Position numbers and translations under genes: made by a program. Below, one piece after another: positions 22,359 to 31,520 of a stretch of 32,445 nucleotides of DNA. Within the stretch, counting starts at the first letter, position 1. Each line of letters begins with the position of its first letter. Source of the DNA: an uncultured Caulobacter sp. (GTDB taxonomy: Bacteria; Pseudomonadota; Alphaproteobacteria; Caulobacterales; Caulobacteraceae). The notes beneath the pieces were generated by a model. It saw nothing but the letters and a program-made list of their open reading frames with translations. It ran no database searches and had not been told where the DNA came from. Location: NCBI GenBank assembly GCA_937991555.1, contig CALKHU010000006.1:1-32445 (forward strand). Reading direction: 5' to 3'.

Positions 22359-25300
22359 CTACTTCGCGACGGCGGCGACGTTGTCGTCCGAGTTGCGGTC
22401 GATCAGGTAGTTGTAGGGATCGACGCCGGCGTACTTCGGCGCCCTGTCGACGGTGAAGGTCAGGGTCTGCGTCCCCGACCGGATCGGCCGGCGGACCATG
22501 CTGACGACGTCGCGGCTGGTGAAGGCCTTGTCGCCGGGCATGGCGGTGAACAGACCGACGTCGAGGGTCTCGGCCAACGGCGCCTCCGTCTCCTTGCCCT
22601 TGCCGTCGGCGTAGAGCTTGCGCGCCTGGACCGTCAGGGTGACGTCGTAGCGGCCGTCGGCGCGCTTCTTCACCGACACCGCCCTGGTCTGGATGTCGTA
22701 GAGGGTGATCTTCTCGAACAGGTCGGTGATCAGCGCCTGCCTGTCGGCCGGCGCCTCGGCCCGGAGGGCGGCGACCAGGTCGCTGCTGATCGGGTAGGGC
22801 GCGCCCTTGAAGGCGTACTGCTGGAGCACCCGGCGGAGCGCCCGGTTGACGACATCCTCGCCCAGTTCGCGCTGCAGCCGGTACATGACCAGCGAGCCCT
22901 TGCGGTAGTGGATGTAGCCCTGGTTCTCGACGCGGTAGAGCGGCAGCTCCTCGACGACCTCGCCGCCGCGCGAACGCAGGTAGCGGTCCAGTTCGTACTT
23001 GAGGAACTTCCGGATCTGGTCCTCGCCGTACATGTGCTTCATGACCATCAGCGCCGAATACTGCGCCAGCGTCTCCGACAGGACGGTCGAGCCCTGCTGG
23101 TCGGCGCCGACGACCTGGTGCGCCCACCACTGGTGGCCGATCTCGTGCGCCCCGACATAGGTGACCATGTCGATCTTCGAGGCGTCGCTGAAGTCCGCAA
23201 TGAAGCCGAGCCCCTCCGACCAGGGCATGGTGTTGGCGAACGCCTGCGCGAAGTCGGCGTAGGCCGGAAACTCCAGGAAGCGCAGCTGGCGGAACTGGTA
23301 GGGGCTGAAGTTGGCCTGGAAGTAGTCCAGCGAGGCGCGGGCCGCCTTCCGCATCCGCTCGACGTTCCAGGGGTGCGCGGGGTCGTGGTAGACCGCGATC
23401 TCGACGCCCTTGTAGGTCTCCTTCGACACCGCGTAGCGGGCCGACTGCACCGAGAAGAACGGCATCACCGGCGACTCGGTGACGAAGCGGGCCGTGCGGC
23501 GGCCGTCGGCGACCGTCTCCGACACCCTGTAGCCGGGCGCGATCGGCGTCTGGTCGGCGACCGTGCTGACGGTGATGTCGGCGGTGACGAAGTCGGCGTC
23601 ATGCCGCAGGTAGTGGAACTGGCGCGACGGCTCGTCGCCCAGCTTCGGCATCCGCTGCTCGACCGGCAGGCCGTACTTGCGGCGCTTGGCGCGGTCCTGC
23701 AGCAGGCCGTTGCGCTCCATCCCCAGCACCGGGGCGAACTCGGCGTTGTTCAGGAAGGTCCCGTTGTCGACGACGCGGGTCTCGTTGCCGCGGTTGCGGA
23801 AGCCGCGCTGGGCCCGTTCGGTGGTGAAGGTGATGGTCCGGCGCTCGCCCGGCAGCATCGGCGTGTCGAGCGCGAAAATCCGGTAGTTGAAGCGGTCGAA
23901 GGTCTTCACCGACCGGCCGCCCTGGATGTTCAGGGCGCTGACCTTCAGGTCGCGGTCGAAGGCGACGTGGATTTCCTTCAGCGGCTGCGTGGTGCGGTTC
24001 TCGACCAGGTAGGAGCCCCGCGTCGTGGCCCTCGGCTCGTGCGGATAGAGGTCGACCTCGAGCTTCATCGAGACGATCTTCGGACGCGGCGTATCGACGT
24101 AGCGGATCAGCGTCTTCTCGAAGTCGGCCTGCCACTTCTCGTCGTCGATGCTGGTCCGGTACTCGTTGAGGACGTTCGTGTTGTAGAAGATCCAGCCGCC
24201 GGTCGCGGCGAACACCACGAAGGCGGTCGCGAAGGTCAGGCCGGCCTTGCCGGTGAGCCGGCGCGGCAGGCGGCGCAGGCGCGGCCACAGGCGGGTCTCG
24301 GTCCCGCGCCGCCAGAGGGCGTAGCCGAGCACCAGCAGCATCAGGGCGAAGGCGCTCCAGTAGACGCGGAACCAGGTCGCGCCGATCCAGAACTTGCCCT
24401 GGCCGTTCATGTCGGACAGCGGCACGCCCGGAACGCCGCCGTAGTTGTAGAGGTTGTGCTCGAAGCCGAGGTTCGTGAAGGTGATGGTCGTGACCAGGTA
24501 GAGCACCATCAGGCCCCAGCCGACGAACTTGTGCGGCGACAGCACCTGGAAGAACACCGCCAGCGCCGCCAGCAGGATGAAGTCGACGCTTTGCGGCACG
24601 AGGTACCAGAGCAGGTACTGGCCGGGCTGGATGTCCTCGAAGCTCTTCGAGAGCTGCACGCCGATCGCGGCGAGAACGCTGACGACGAGCGTGGAGATCA
24701 GGACCAGCGAGATGGCCAGCGTCTTGGGCGCGATGAACGCCCAGTCCGGGACCGGCGTGGAGTCGATGATCTCGTGGGTCTTCTTCTCGCGCTCCCGCCA
24801 GACCAGTTCGCCGGCGTAGTAGACCGAGATGATGATCGGGATCAGCCCGAAGGTGCCCATCAGGGTGGGGATCAACACCCGGGTGACGGGGAAGATCGAG
24901 CCGCCGTAGCCATTGTCCTCGGCCGCGAACCACAGGCCGCCGAGGGCGTTCGAGAGGCCGATGAACAGCAGCACGCCATAGGCCGGGCTGCCGAACACCT
25001 GGACCATGTCCAGTCTGGTGCGGGCGAGCAGCTGCCGCCAGGCGGTCGAGGCGTTGAACACGGGCCTGGGCAAGGCCGCGAGCGGCGGCGGCGGCGCGGT
25101 CGCGGCGGCGATCGACGACATCGTGTCGCGCCGGGCCTTCTTGCCGGACTGGGCGCCGCTCTGGAAGCGGAACAGGAAGTAGGACAGGACCAGGAAGCCG
25201 GCGCTGAGCGACAGCGAGAACAGCCGGTTGAACAGCAAGGCGCCCTCGAGCGCGGGCGTCAGCGCGTTGCGCTCCGCCGCCGTCCAGTACTTCGTGACCA

Positions 25301-25949
25301 GGCCGAAGGCGGCCGTGCCGAACGGTTCCCAGTACGCCGCCGCCTTGTCGAACCGCGGGTTGTCCAGCGCGATGCCGGCGATGATCCAGGCCACCAGAAG
25401 CGCGATCACGCCGACATAGGTCCACATCAGCGAGCGGGTGGCCGTCGCCAGGGTGAAGAACAGCGACGCCGTCAGCAGCAGGGCCGGCAGGGCCAGCACG
25501 ACGTAGGAAAACAGGAAGGGCTCGAGCGTCAGCGGTCCGAGCGTCTCCTTGTCCAGCCACGGCATCACCGAGCCGAGGGCGATCGCGCCCGGCACCGCCA
25601 GGAACGACACGGCCGCGGCCGCGAAGGCCCCCGTGAACCGGCCGTAGAGGTAGTCGAACTTGCTGACCTGCGTGGACCGCAGAATGGGGCCGAAGCCGGT
25701 CTCGTCATCCCGCACGATCACATTGGCCACGAAGGCCGTCGTGACGAACATGTAGAAGATCGACAGGATCAGATGGGTCTGGGCGATCGCGAACGGTGCG
25801 TTGCGGTGGATGTTGCCGCCGCCGCCGATGCTGATCTGGTCGATGGTCACCGACCCGAAGGTCAGCAGGAAGAAGATGATCGCCACCACCCAGAACAGCG
25901 GCGACTTCACCTGATAGCGGAACTCGAAGGCCGCGATCTTGCCGAACAT
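22359..25949 (-). CDS. ABC-2 type permease fused to an M1-family metallopeptidase
   Basis: A 1196-residue fusion. The N-terminal half (about 1-570) is an ABC-2 permease with about a dozen hydrophobic segments, in two repeats that each begin with a cytoplasmic amphipathic start (MFGKIAAFEFRYQVKSPLFW; TRLDMVQVFGSPAYGVLLF). After a further membrane anchor (about 575-595), an M1 aminopeptidase-like domain follows, with zinc site HEIGHQWW (H935, E936, H939) and the third ligand in LSETLAQYSA; the spacing is one longer than in classical M1 enzymes, as I remember for this fused group. Substrate unknown. GGGAGG precedes the ATG. The ATP-binding subunit gene lies 14 bases upstream, so they form one exporter operon. 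This fused architecture is known and is not an assembly error. Confidence 0.92.
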   Translation of the reverse strand: MFGKIAAFEFRYQVKSPLFWVVAIIFFLLTFGSVTIDQISIGGGGNIHRNAPFAIAQTHLILSIFYMFVTTAFVANVIVRDDETGFGPILRSTQVSKFDYLYGRFTGAFAAAAVSFLAVPGAIALGSVMPWLDKETLGPLTLEPFLFSYVVLALPALLLTASLFFTLATATRSLMWTYVGVIALLVAWIIAGIALDNPRFDKAAAYWEPFGTAAFGLVTKYWTAAERNALTPALEGALLFNRLFSLSLSAGFLVLSYFLFRFQSGAQSGKKARRDTMSSIAAATAPPPPLAALPRPVFNASTAWRQLLARTRLDMVQVFGSPAYGVLLFIGLSNALGGLWFAAEDNGYGGSIFPVTRVLIPTLMGTFGLIPIIISVYYAGELVWREREKKTHEIIDSTPVPDWAFIAPKTLAISLVLISTLVVSVLAAIGVQLSKSFEDIQPGQYLLWYLVPQSVDFILLAALAVFFQVLSPHKFVGWGLMVLYLVTTITFTNLGFEHNLYNYGGVPGVPLSDMNGQGKFWIGATWFRVYWSAFALMLLVLGYALWRRGTETRLWPRLRRLPRRLTGKAGLTFATAFVVFAATGGWIFYNTNVLNEYRTSIDDEKWQADFEKTLIRYVDTPRPKIVSMKLEVDLYPHEPRATTRGSYLVENRTTQPLKEIHVAFDRDLKVSALNIQGGRSVKTFDRFNYRIFALDTPMLPGERRTITFTTERAQRGFRNRGNETRVVDNGTFLNNAEFAPVLGMERNGLLQDRAKRRKYGLPVEQRMPKLGDEPSRQFHYLRHDADFVTADITVSTVADQTPIAPGYRVSETVADGRRTARFVTESPVMPFFSVQSARYAVSKETYKGVEIAVYHDPAHPWNVERMRKAARASLDYFQANFSPYQFRQLRFLEFPAYADFAQAFANTMPWSEGLGFIADFSDASKIDMVTYVGAHEIGHQWWAHQVVGADQQGSTVLSETLAQYSALMVMKHMYGEDQIRKFLKYELDRYLRSRGGEVVEELPLYRVENQGYIHYRKGSLVMYRLQRELGEDVVNRALRRVLQQYAFKGAPYPISSDLVAALRAEAPADRQALITDLFEKITLYDIQTRAVSVKKRADGRYDVTLTVQARKLYADGKGKETEAPLAETLDVGLFTAMPGDKAFTSRDVVSMVRRPIRSGTQTLTFTVDRAPKYAGVDPYNYLIDRNSDDNVAAVAK

Positions 25950-25963
25950 GCCGGGCCTCCCGC

Positions 25964-26842
25964 TCAGGCGGCCTTGCGATGGCTGGTCAGGGTGGAGAAA
26001 TAGACGTCCTCCAGATCTCCCTGCACCGCCTCGAAGCCCTCGCCCGGATCGCTGTCCGAGACGATGTGGATGACGGTGCGGCCGCCGAACAGGCGGGTGG
26101 AGATGACCTGGTACCGGGCCCGGTGCGCCTCGAGCTGGGCCTTGTCGATGGTCTTCTTCCAGACCCGCCCGCGGAGCGCCGCGACCATGTCGGCGGGCGC
26201 GCCCTTGGCGACAATCCGGCCGTCGCAGATGATGGCCATGGCCGGGCAGAGGTCGGAGACGTCCTCCACGATGTGGGTCGAGAGGATGACCACCACGTTC
26301 TCGCCGATCTCGGCCAGCAGGTTCAGGAAGCGGTTGCGCTCCTCGGGGTCGAGGCCGGCGGTGGGCTCGTCGACGATGATCAGGGACGGGTCGCCGATCA
26401 GGGCCTGGGCGATGCCGAAGCGCTGGCGCATGCCGCCGGAGAAGCCGGCGATGGCCTTGTAGCGCACCTTCCAGAGGTTGGTCTGGTGGAGCAGGTGCTC
26501 GACGGTCTCCTTTCGGTCGCGGGCGTTCGAGACCCCCTTCAGGACCGCCATGTGATCGAGCATGTCCCAGGCGCTGACCCGCGGATAGACGCCGAAGTCC
26601 TGCGGCAGGTAGCCGAGCGTGCGGCGCAGGGCCTCCGGATCCTTCAGCACGTCGATGTCGCCGAAGCGGACGTGCCCGGAGGTGGGCGACTGCAGGGTGG
26701 CGATGGTCCGCATCAGCGTCGACTTGCCGGCGCCGTTCGGGCCGAGCAGGCCGAACATGCCCTTCTCGACCTTCAGGTCGACGGAATCGAGCGCGACGGT
26801 GCCGTTCGGATAGACGTGCGTCAGGTCTTCGATGATCAGCAT
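25964..26842 (-). CDS. ABC transporter ATP-binding protein
   Basis: A 292-residue ATPase subunit. Walker A LLGPNGAGKSTL (K40), ABC signature FSGGMRQRF, Walker B SLIIVDEP followed by TAGLDPEERN, and the H-loop in ILSTHIVEDV. The C-terminal 70 residues form the extra domain common in ABC-2 exporters. It energises the permease/M1 peptidase fusion encoded 14 bases downstream. Start: ATG at 26842; the ribosome site is weak and no better start is visible. The 153-base divergent gap to the phosphatase gene shows no clear regulatory element. Cytoplasmic face of the inner membrane. Confidence 0.94.
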   Translation of the reverse strand: MLIIEDLTHVYPNGTVALDSVDLKVEKGMFGLLGPNGAGKSTLMRTIATLQSPTSGHVRFGDIDVLKDPEALRRTLGYLPQDFGVYPRVSAWDMLDHMAVLKGVSNARDRKETVEHLLHQTNLWKVRYKAIAGFSGGMRQRFGIAQALIGDPSLIIVDEPTAGLDPEERNRFLNLLAEIGENVVVILSTHIVEDVSDLCPAMAIICDGRIVAKGAPADMVAALRGRVWKKTIDKAQLEAHRARYQVISTRLFGGRTVIHIVSDSDPGEGFEAVQGDLEDVYFSTLTSHRKAA

Positions 26843-26995
26843 GACTCTAAGCCGCCCCCACAGAGTGGATCCATGTTACGCCAGCACTCCCCCGCGTCCG
26901 TCTTGGCAGGGGAGCGCCCCATCCGGCAAGTGAAAGAAGATTTAGGGGCGGACGCTGTCTCGCCTTCGTCGCCTTGCTCGGCTAGGTAGCCGGCC

Positions 26996-27769
26996 ATGAC
27001 CCGCAAGCTGCCCTTCGAAGCCATCGAAAACTTCCGCGACTTCGGCGACTACGGCGCCGGAGGCCGCCGCCTCCGACGCGGCGTCCTGTTCCGCGCCGCC
27101 CACCAGGGGGAGGCGACCGACGCCGACCTGGAGGCCCTGGCCGGGCTGGGCATCACCCTGCTGGTCGACCTGCGGCGGCCGAACGAGCGGGTCCGCAGCC
27201 CCAGCCGTCGCTGGCAGGGCTTCGCGGCCGAGCTGATCGAGAACGACGAGGGCGAGGAACACGACGATCCCTGGCACCGGTTCCTGGTCAGCTCGGACCT
27301 GAGCGCCAGGGCCTTCACCGACTACATGGTGGCCTACTACCGCGAGGCCCCGTTCGTGAGCCGTCACGTCGACCTGTACAGCCGCTACTTCCAGCGGCTG
27401 GGGCGGACCGAGGGCGCGGCGCTGATCCACTGCGCCGCGGGCAAGGACCGGACGGGCATCCTGGCGGCCCTGACGCACCACATCGCCGGCGTGCACGAGG
27501 ACGATATCCTCGCCGATTTCCTGCTGACCAACGATCCCGCGCGCTTCGAACGGCGCGTGCCGATGATGCGCCAGGCCATCCTCGACGGCACCGGCCGGGT
27601 GGCCAGCGACGAGGCGCTGATCACCGCCCTGGGCGTCGAGCAGCACTATCTCGAGACGGCCTTCGCCGCGATCCACGAGGCGCACGGCACGCTCGACGAC
27701 TACCTGGAGAAAGTGCTCGGCGTCGACTCGACGGTGCGCGCCGCGGTCGAGGCCAAGATCCTCGAGTAG
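26996..27769 (+). CDS. Tyrosine/dual-specificity phosphatase-like protein
   Basis: A 257-residue phosphatase of the bacterial Y_phosphatase3 group. The N-terminal signature NFRDFGDYG with GVLFRAAH, LLVDLRRPNER, then the catalytic P-loop HCAAGKDRTG (nucleophile C146, R152). A C-terminal helical part (about 160-257) follows. The K in the P-loop (CxxGKDRTG) is the feature of lipid or phosphoinositide-type PTPs such as Mycobacterium PtpB, so protein or lipid phosphates are both possible. No signal peptide. Start: ATG at 26996 with a weak AGG upstream. It is divergent from the ABC operon; the gap to the MFS gene is 100 bases. Confidence 0.88.
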   Translation: MTRKLPFEAIENFRDFGDYGAGGRRLRRGVLFRAAHQGEATDADLEALAGLGITLLVDLRRPNERVRSPSRRWQGFAAELIENDEGEEHDDPWHRFLVSSDLSARAFTDYMVAYYREAPFVSRHVDLYSRYFQRLGRTEGAALIHCAAGKDRTGILAALTHHIAGVHEDDILADFLLTNDPARFERRVPMMRQAILDGTGRVASDEALITALGVEQHYLETAFAAIHEAHGTLDDYLEKVLGVDSTVRAAVEAKILE

Positions 27770-27799
27770 CCCGGCGTTTTCCGCCCGGCGCCCCGGTGA

Positions 27800-27813
27800 C
27801 AAACGCTCGTTTG
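27800..27813. promoter_or_regulatory. Palindrome CAAACG-CT-CGTTTG upstream of the MFS gene
   Basis: A 14-base inverted repeat with perfect six-base arms, 56 bases before the MFS start. AT-rich for this genome and of the size bound by TetR-type repressors. No regulator gene is adjacent. Proposed as a possible operator only. Confidence 0.4.
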
Positions 27814-27869
27814 AAGTTCACCGTGGCGGACAAGGACCGCGTTCATGACGGTCTCCGGGAGGATGCCGC

Positions 27870-29369
27870 ATGAGAGAACCAGAGGAGCCCGCCGCGGGCG
27901 CGTTGGGCGGACCCCTGCCCGGCAGTCTCGAGCCCGCCGCCGAGGCCGGCGCCGACGCCGCCGGATACGCCAGCGCGGGCTTCCGGGGGATGCCGCGCAG
28001 CGCGCTGGCCTGGTCGTTGTTCCAGGGCGGCCGCGACCCCTATGTGATCCTCGTCACCATCTACATCTTCGCCCCCTACTTCACGACCACCGTCGTCGGC
28101 GACGCGGTCAAGGGCCAGGAGATGATCGCCACGGTGAGCACGCTCAACAGCCTGTTCATCGCCCTGACCGCGCCGCTGCTGGGCGCCGCCATCGACCGCT
28201 ACGGCGCCCGCAAGCCGCTGATGTTCGCCATCGTGGCGGCGATGGTCCCGCTGATCTGGTCGCTGTGGTTCGCCAGGCCGGGCGGCGCGGGCCTGCCGAT
28301 CATGGGCGGCCTGTGGATCTTCGGGATCATCGGCGTGCTGTTCGCCTACTGCGAGGTGGTCCACAACTCGCTGCTGATGAGCGCGGCCGGGCCGCGCTAT
28401 GCGCCGCAGGCGTCGGGGCTGGCGCTGTCGGCCGGGAACTTCTTCTCGGTCATCACCCTGACCTTCTGCCTGATCGCCTTCGCGCTCCCGGGCAACCCGG
28501 CGACGGCGGACTGGCCGCTGATCCCCGACCGGCCCCTGTTCGGCCTCGATCCGGCGCAGGCGGAGCCCTCGCGCATCGTCGCTCCGATCGCCGCGACCCT
28601 GCTCGCCGTCCTGTCGATCCCGCTGTTCCTGTTCACCCCGGACGCGGCGCGCACCGGCGTGCGGTTCATGGCCGCGCTGCGGCAGGGCGCCGGCTATCTC
28701 GCCGAGACGCTGCGCACCCTGAAGACCGAGAAGGACGCCGGCATCTACCTGGGCGCCCGGATGCTGTTCAACGACGGCATGACCGCGCTGCTGATCTTCG
28801 GCGGCATCTATGCGGCCGGCGTGATGCGCTGGGGCGTGCTGGAGCTGCTGGCCTACGGCATCCTGCTGAGCGTCTTCGCCGTCATCGGCGGCCTGGCCGG
28901 GGCCTGGCTCGACGATCTGCTGGGGCCGCGCGACGCGGTCAAGCTGGAGATCGCCGGAGCCATCCTGTGCATCGCCGCCCAGCTCGGCATGGCCCACGAC
29001 CGGGTGCTGTTCTTCTGGCCCTACGACAGGACCGCCCACGCACCGCTGTGGGACGGGCCGATGTTCACGACCCTGCCGGAGGTGCTCTACCTGGTCATCG
29101 GCTTCGGGGTGGCGATCTTCGTGACCTCGCACTACGCCTCCAGCCGGACGCTGCTGACCCGGCTGGTCCCGACGGAGAAGCTGCCGGCCTTCTTCGGCCT
29201 GTACGCGCTGTCGGGGACGGTGACGGTGTGGATCGGATCGCTGCTCGTCGGGCTGTTCACGCGCCTGACCGGCAGCCAGCAGGGCGGTTTCGTGCCGATC
29301 GCCGCGCTGCTGCTGCTGGGCCTGATCGGCATGTTCTTCGTCCGCGGCGGCGGCCGCCAGCGCGCCTGA
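27870..29369 (+). CDS. MFS transporter, Atg22/UMF1 type
   Basis: A 499-residue membrane protein with 11-12 hydrophobic segments. After a soluble, Ala/Glu-rich N-terminus (about 1-40) it reads SALAWSLFQGGRDPYVILVT, then LTAPLLGAAIDRYGARKPLM, the MFS loop 2-3 motif (D-R-x-G-x-R/K). The WSLFQGGRDPYVILV opening is typical of the Atg22-like/UMF1 group, and the EVVHNSLLM segment also fits. The yeast relative exports amino acids from the vacuole; bacterial substrates are unknown. Ribosome site GGGAGG lies seven bases before the ATG. pabB follows after 41 bases on the same strand, so they may be co-transcribed. A palindrome at 27800-27813 may be an operator. Confidence 0.88.
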   Translation: MREPEEPAAGALGGPLPGSLEPAAEAGADAAGYASAGFRGMPRSALAWSLFQGGRDPYVILVTIYIFAPYFTTTVVGDAVKGQEMIATVSTLNSLFIALTAPLLGAAIDRYGARKPLMFAIVAAMVPLIWSLWFARPGGAGLPIMGGLWIFGIIGVLFAYCEVVHNSLLMSAAGPRYAPQASGLALSAGNFFSVITLTFCLIAFALPGNPATADWPLIPDRPLFGLDPAQAEPSRIVAPIAATLLAVLSIPLFLFTPDAARTGVRFMAALRQGAGYLAETLRTLKTEKDAGIYLGARMLFNDGMTALLIFGGIYAAGVMRWGVLELLAYGILLSVFAVIGGLAGAWLDDLLGPRDAVKLEIAGAILCIAAQLGMAHDRVLFFWPYDRTAHAPLWDGPMFTTLPEVLYLVIGFGVAIFVTSHYASSRTLLTRLVPTEKLPAFFGLYALSGTVTVWIGSLLVGLFTRLTGSQQGGFVPIAALLLLGLIGMFFVRGGGRQRA

Positions 29370-29410
29370 CCCGTTTGCCGCGCGGGCGCGGGAGGGCTAT
29401 CTCCCGGCCC

Positions 29411-30733
29411 ATGCGAGCGGCGGCCATCCTGGAGCGGCCCTGGCGGGCGCCGGAGACGGTGCTGTCGGGCTTCGCAGACGATCCCTGGACCTGCGCCTTC
29501 CTGTCGGGCGGGGACGGCGCCCATGCGCGCTGGTCCTATGTGCTGCGCGAGCCGGACGCGACCCTGACGCTCGTCCCGGACGACCGTCGCGATCCGTTCG
29601 ACCTGATCCGCGGCCTGCTCGGCGCGCCCCGGCCGTCCGCGCCGGATGGACCGCCGTTCCAGGGCGGGCTCGCCGGCCTCGCGGCCTACGAGCTGGGCGA
29701 CCGGATCGAGCCGCTGGGGCTGGCCCGGCATCCCGACTGGCCGGACCTGCTGGTCGGCCGCTACCCCGCCCTGCTGGCCTTCGATCACGACCGCCGGCGC
29801 GTGCTCGCCGTGGGGGAGACCGACGCCCGGGCCGCCGCGGCCGCCGGATGGCTGGAGGCCCCGGGGCGGGCGCCGTTCGCCGGCCGGCTGGCCGCCGGGG
29901 TCGAAGCCTCGCCGCCGGAAGACTACGAACGCGCGGTCGCCGACGTGGTGGCCCGGATCCATGGCGGCGAATACTTCCAGGCCAACATCGCCCGGCTCTG
30001 GCGTGGCCGCCTGGCCGACGGGGCGACGCCGTTCGACCTCGCCCGCCGCCTAGCCGCACAGAGCGTCGCGCCGTTCGCGGGCTACCTGCGGACGCCGGGA
30101 CGGGCGCTCGTCTCCAACTCCCCCGAACGCTTCGTCAGCGTCGGCGCGGGGCGCGCGCTGACCGTCGAGACCCGGCCGATCAAGGGCACCCGGCCGCGGG
30201 GCCGCACCCCCGCCGAGGATCGCGCCCTCGCGGCGGAGCTGGCCGCGAGCGAGAAGGACCGGGCCGAGAACCTGATGATCGTCGACCTGATGCGGAACGA
30301 CCTCTCGCGGGTCTGTTCGCCGGGCAGGGTGACGACGCCGGAGCTGTTCCGCGTCGAGAGCTTCGCCAATGTCCACCATCTGGTCTCCACCGTCCGCGGC
30401 GTGCTGTCGTCCGGCCTGACAGCGGCCGACCTGCTCGAGGCGGCCTTCCCGCCGGGCTCGGTGACCGGGGCGCCGAAGGTGCAGGCGATGAAGTCGATCG
30501 CCCGGCTCGAGCCGCCGCGCGGGCCCTACTGCGGGTCGCTGTTCTGGGCGGGATTCGACGGCGCGTTCGACTCCAGCGTCCTGATCCGCACGGTCGGCCT
30601 TGCCGAGGACGGCGGCGGCTGGCGGTTCGAGGCGCGCGCCGGCGCCGGGATCGTCGCCGACAGCGAACCCCGGGCCGAGCGCCTGGAAACCGAAGCCAAG
30701 ATCGCGGCCCTGCTCCGCGCGTTGACGGAGTGA
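29411..30733 (+). CDS. pabB: Aminodeoxychorismate synthase component I
   Basis: A 440-residue chorismate-binding enzyme that aminates chorismate to 4-amino-4-deoxychorismate for folate synthesis, using ammonia from a separate glutaminase (PabA/TrpG, not in this window). The catalytic core holds GGEYFQANIARLW, VSNSPERFVSV, the diagnostic PIKGTRPRG (Lys form of PabB, against Ala in anthranilate synthase), and SVTGAPKVQAM near the end. The N-terminal 110 residues are the weaker TrpE_N-like part. Start: ATG at 29411; the long upstream frame is a shadow of the MFS gene. pabC begins four bases after its stop, so they form an operon. Confidence 0.95.
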   Translation: MRAAAILERPWRAPETVLSGFADDPWTCAFLSGGDGAHARWSYVLREPDATLTLVPDDRRDPFDLIRGLLGAPRPSAPDGPPFQGGLAGLAAYELGDRIEPLGLARHPDWPDLLVGRYPALLAFDHDRRRVLAVGETDARAAAAAGWLEAPGRAPFAGRLAAGVEASPPEDYERAVADVVARIHGGEYFQANIARLWRGRLADGATPFDLARRLAAQSVAPFAGYLRTPGRALVSNSPERFVSVGAGRALTVETRPIKGTRPRGRTPAEDRALAAELAASEKDRAENLMIVDLMRNDLSRVCSPGRVTTPELFRVESFANVHHLVSTVRGVLSSGLTAADLLEAAFPPGSVTGAPKVQAMKSIARLEPPRGPYCGSLFWAGFDGAFDSSVLIRTVGLAEDGGGWRFEARAGAGIVADSEPRAERLETEAKIAALLRALTE

Positions 30734-30737
30734 CGCC

Positions 30738-31520
30738 ATGACCATGCCGCTGGACGACCGCGGGCTGCTGCTGGGCGACGGTCTCTTCGAGACCATCCTG
30801 GCCATCGACGGCGACCTGGTGCTGTTCGACCGGCACATCGCGCGCCTGCGGGCGGGCTGCGCCTATCTCGACCTGCCGCAGCCGGACGCGCTGGCGACGC
30901 AGAAGCTCTGCGAGCTGGCCCTGGGCGACACCGGCATGACCAGCGGCCGCGTCGCCGTGCGGCTGACGATGACGGCCGGTTCCGGCGGGCGCGGCCTGGA
31001 TCGCCCCGAGGCGCCGGAGCCGCACATCTTCGCGACCGTGGCCAAGGCGCCGAGACCGGAGGGCTCGATCGGTCTGTGGACGGCGTCGGTCCGCCGCAAC
31101 CAGCATTCGCCGACGTCACGGCTGAAGACCCTGTCCTACCTCGACAATGTGCTGGCGCGGCGCGAGGCCGCGCCCTCCGAGGCGCTGATGCTGAACACCG
31201 ACGGCATCGTGGCCTGCGCGGCGGCGGCCAACGTGTTCTGGATCCGCGAAGGGCGGCTGTTCACGCCGGCGCTGGAGTGCGGCGCCCTCGACGGCGTCAT
31301 GCGGCGCGAGGTGCTGGACCGGGCGGCGAGCTTCGGCCTGTCCGCGCGGGAAGGACACTTTCCGCCGTCAGCCCTGGCCGAGGCCGAGGCGATCTTCATC
31401 ACCAACAGCCTGATCGGCGTGCGGCGCGTTCACTGGCTGGACGGCGAAGACGTGCCGGGACTGCCGCTGGTGCAGGAGATCGGCGAGGCGATCGCGCGCG
31501 AACTCGGCGACCTCAGTTAG
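30738..31520 (+). CDS. pabC: Aminodeoxychorismate lyase (class IV PLP enzyme)
   Basis: A 260-residue fold-type IV PLP enzyme. PLDDRGLLLGDGLFETI opens the domain, the PLP-binding lysine is K130 (SRLKTLSYLDNVLA), and the later NTDGIVACAAAANVFW and LDGVMRREVLDRA segments bind cofactor phosphate. The context four bases after pabB makes aminodeoxychorismate lyase, giving 4-aminobenzoate and pyruvate, the best call. D-amino-acid or branched-chain aminotransferase is the alternative, because these subfamilies are hard to tell apart. GGAG is about eight bases before the ATG. Its 3' end overlaps the convergent TadE-like gene by eight bases. Confidence 0.88.
   Translation: MTMPLDDRGLLLGDGLFETILAIDGDLVLFDRHIARLRAGCAYLDLPQPDALATQKLCELALGDTGMTSGRVAVRLTMTAGSGGRGLDRPEAPEPHIFATVAKAPRPEGSIGLWTASVRRNQHSPTSRLKTLSYLDNVLARREAAPSEALMLNTDGIVACAAAANVFWIREGRLFTPALECGALDGVMRREVLDRAASFGLSAREGHFPPSALAEAEAIFITNSLIGVRRVHWLDGEDVPGLPLVQEIGEAIARELGDLS

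Noticed and set aside
21162..26003. A 1613-codon open frame on the plus strand
   Set aside because: It is antisense to the CoA-transferase and the ABC/M1 fusion gene, both with clear motifs. Its translation is Arg/Gly/Asp-rich low-complexity sequence, typical of antisense frames in high-GC DNA.
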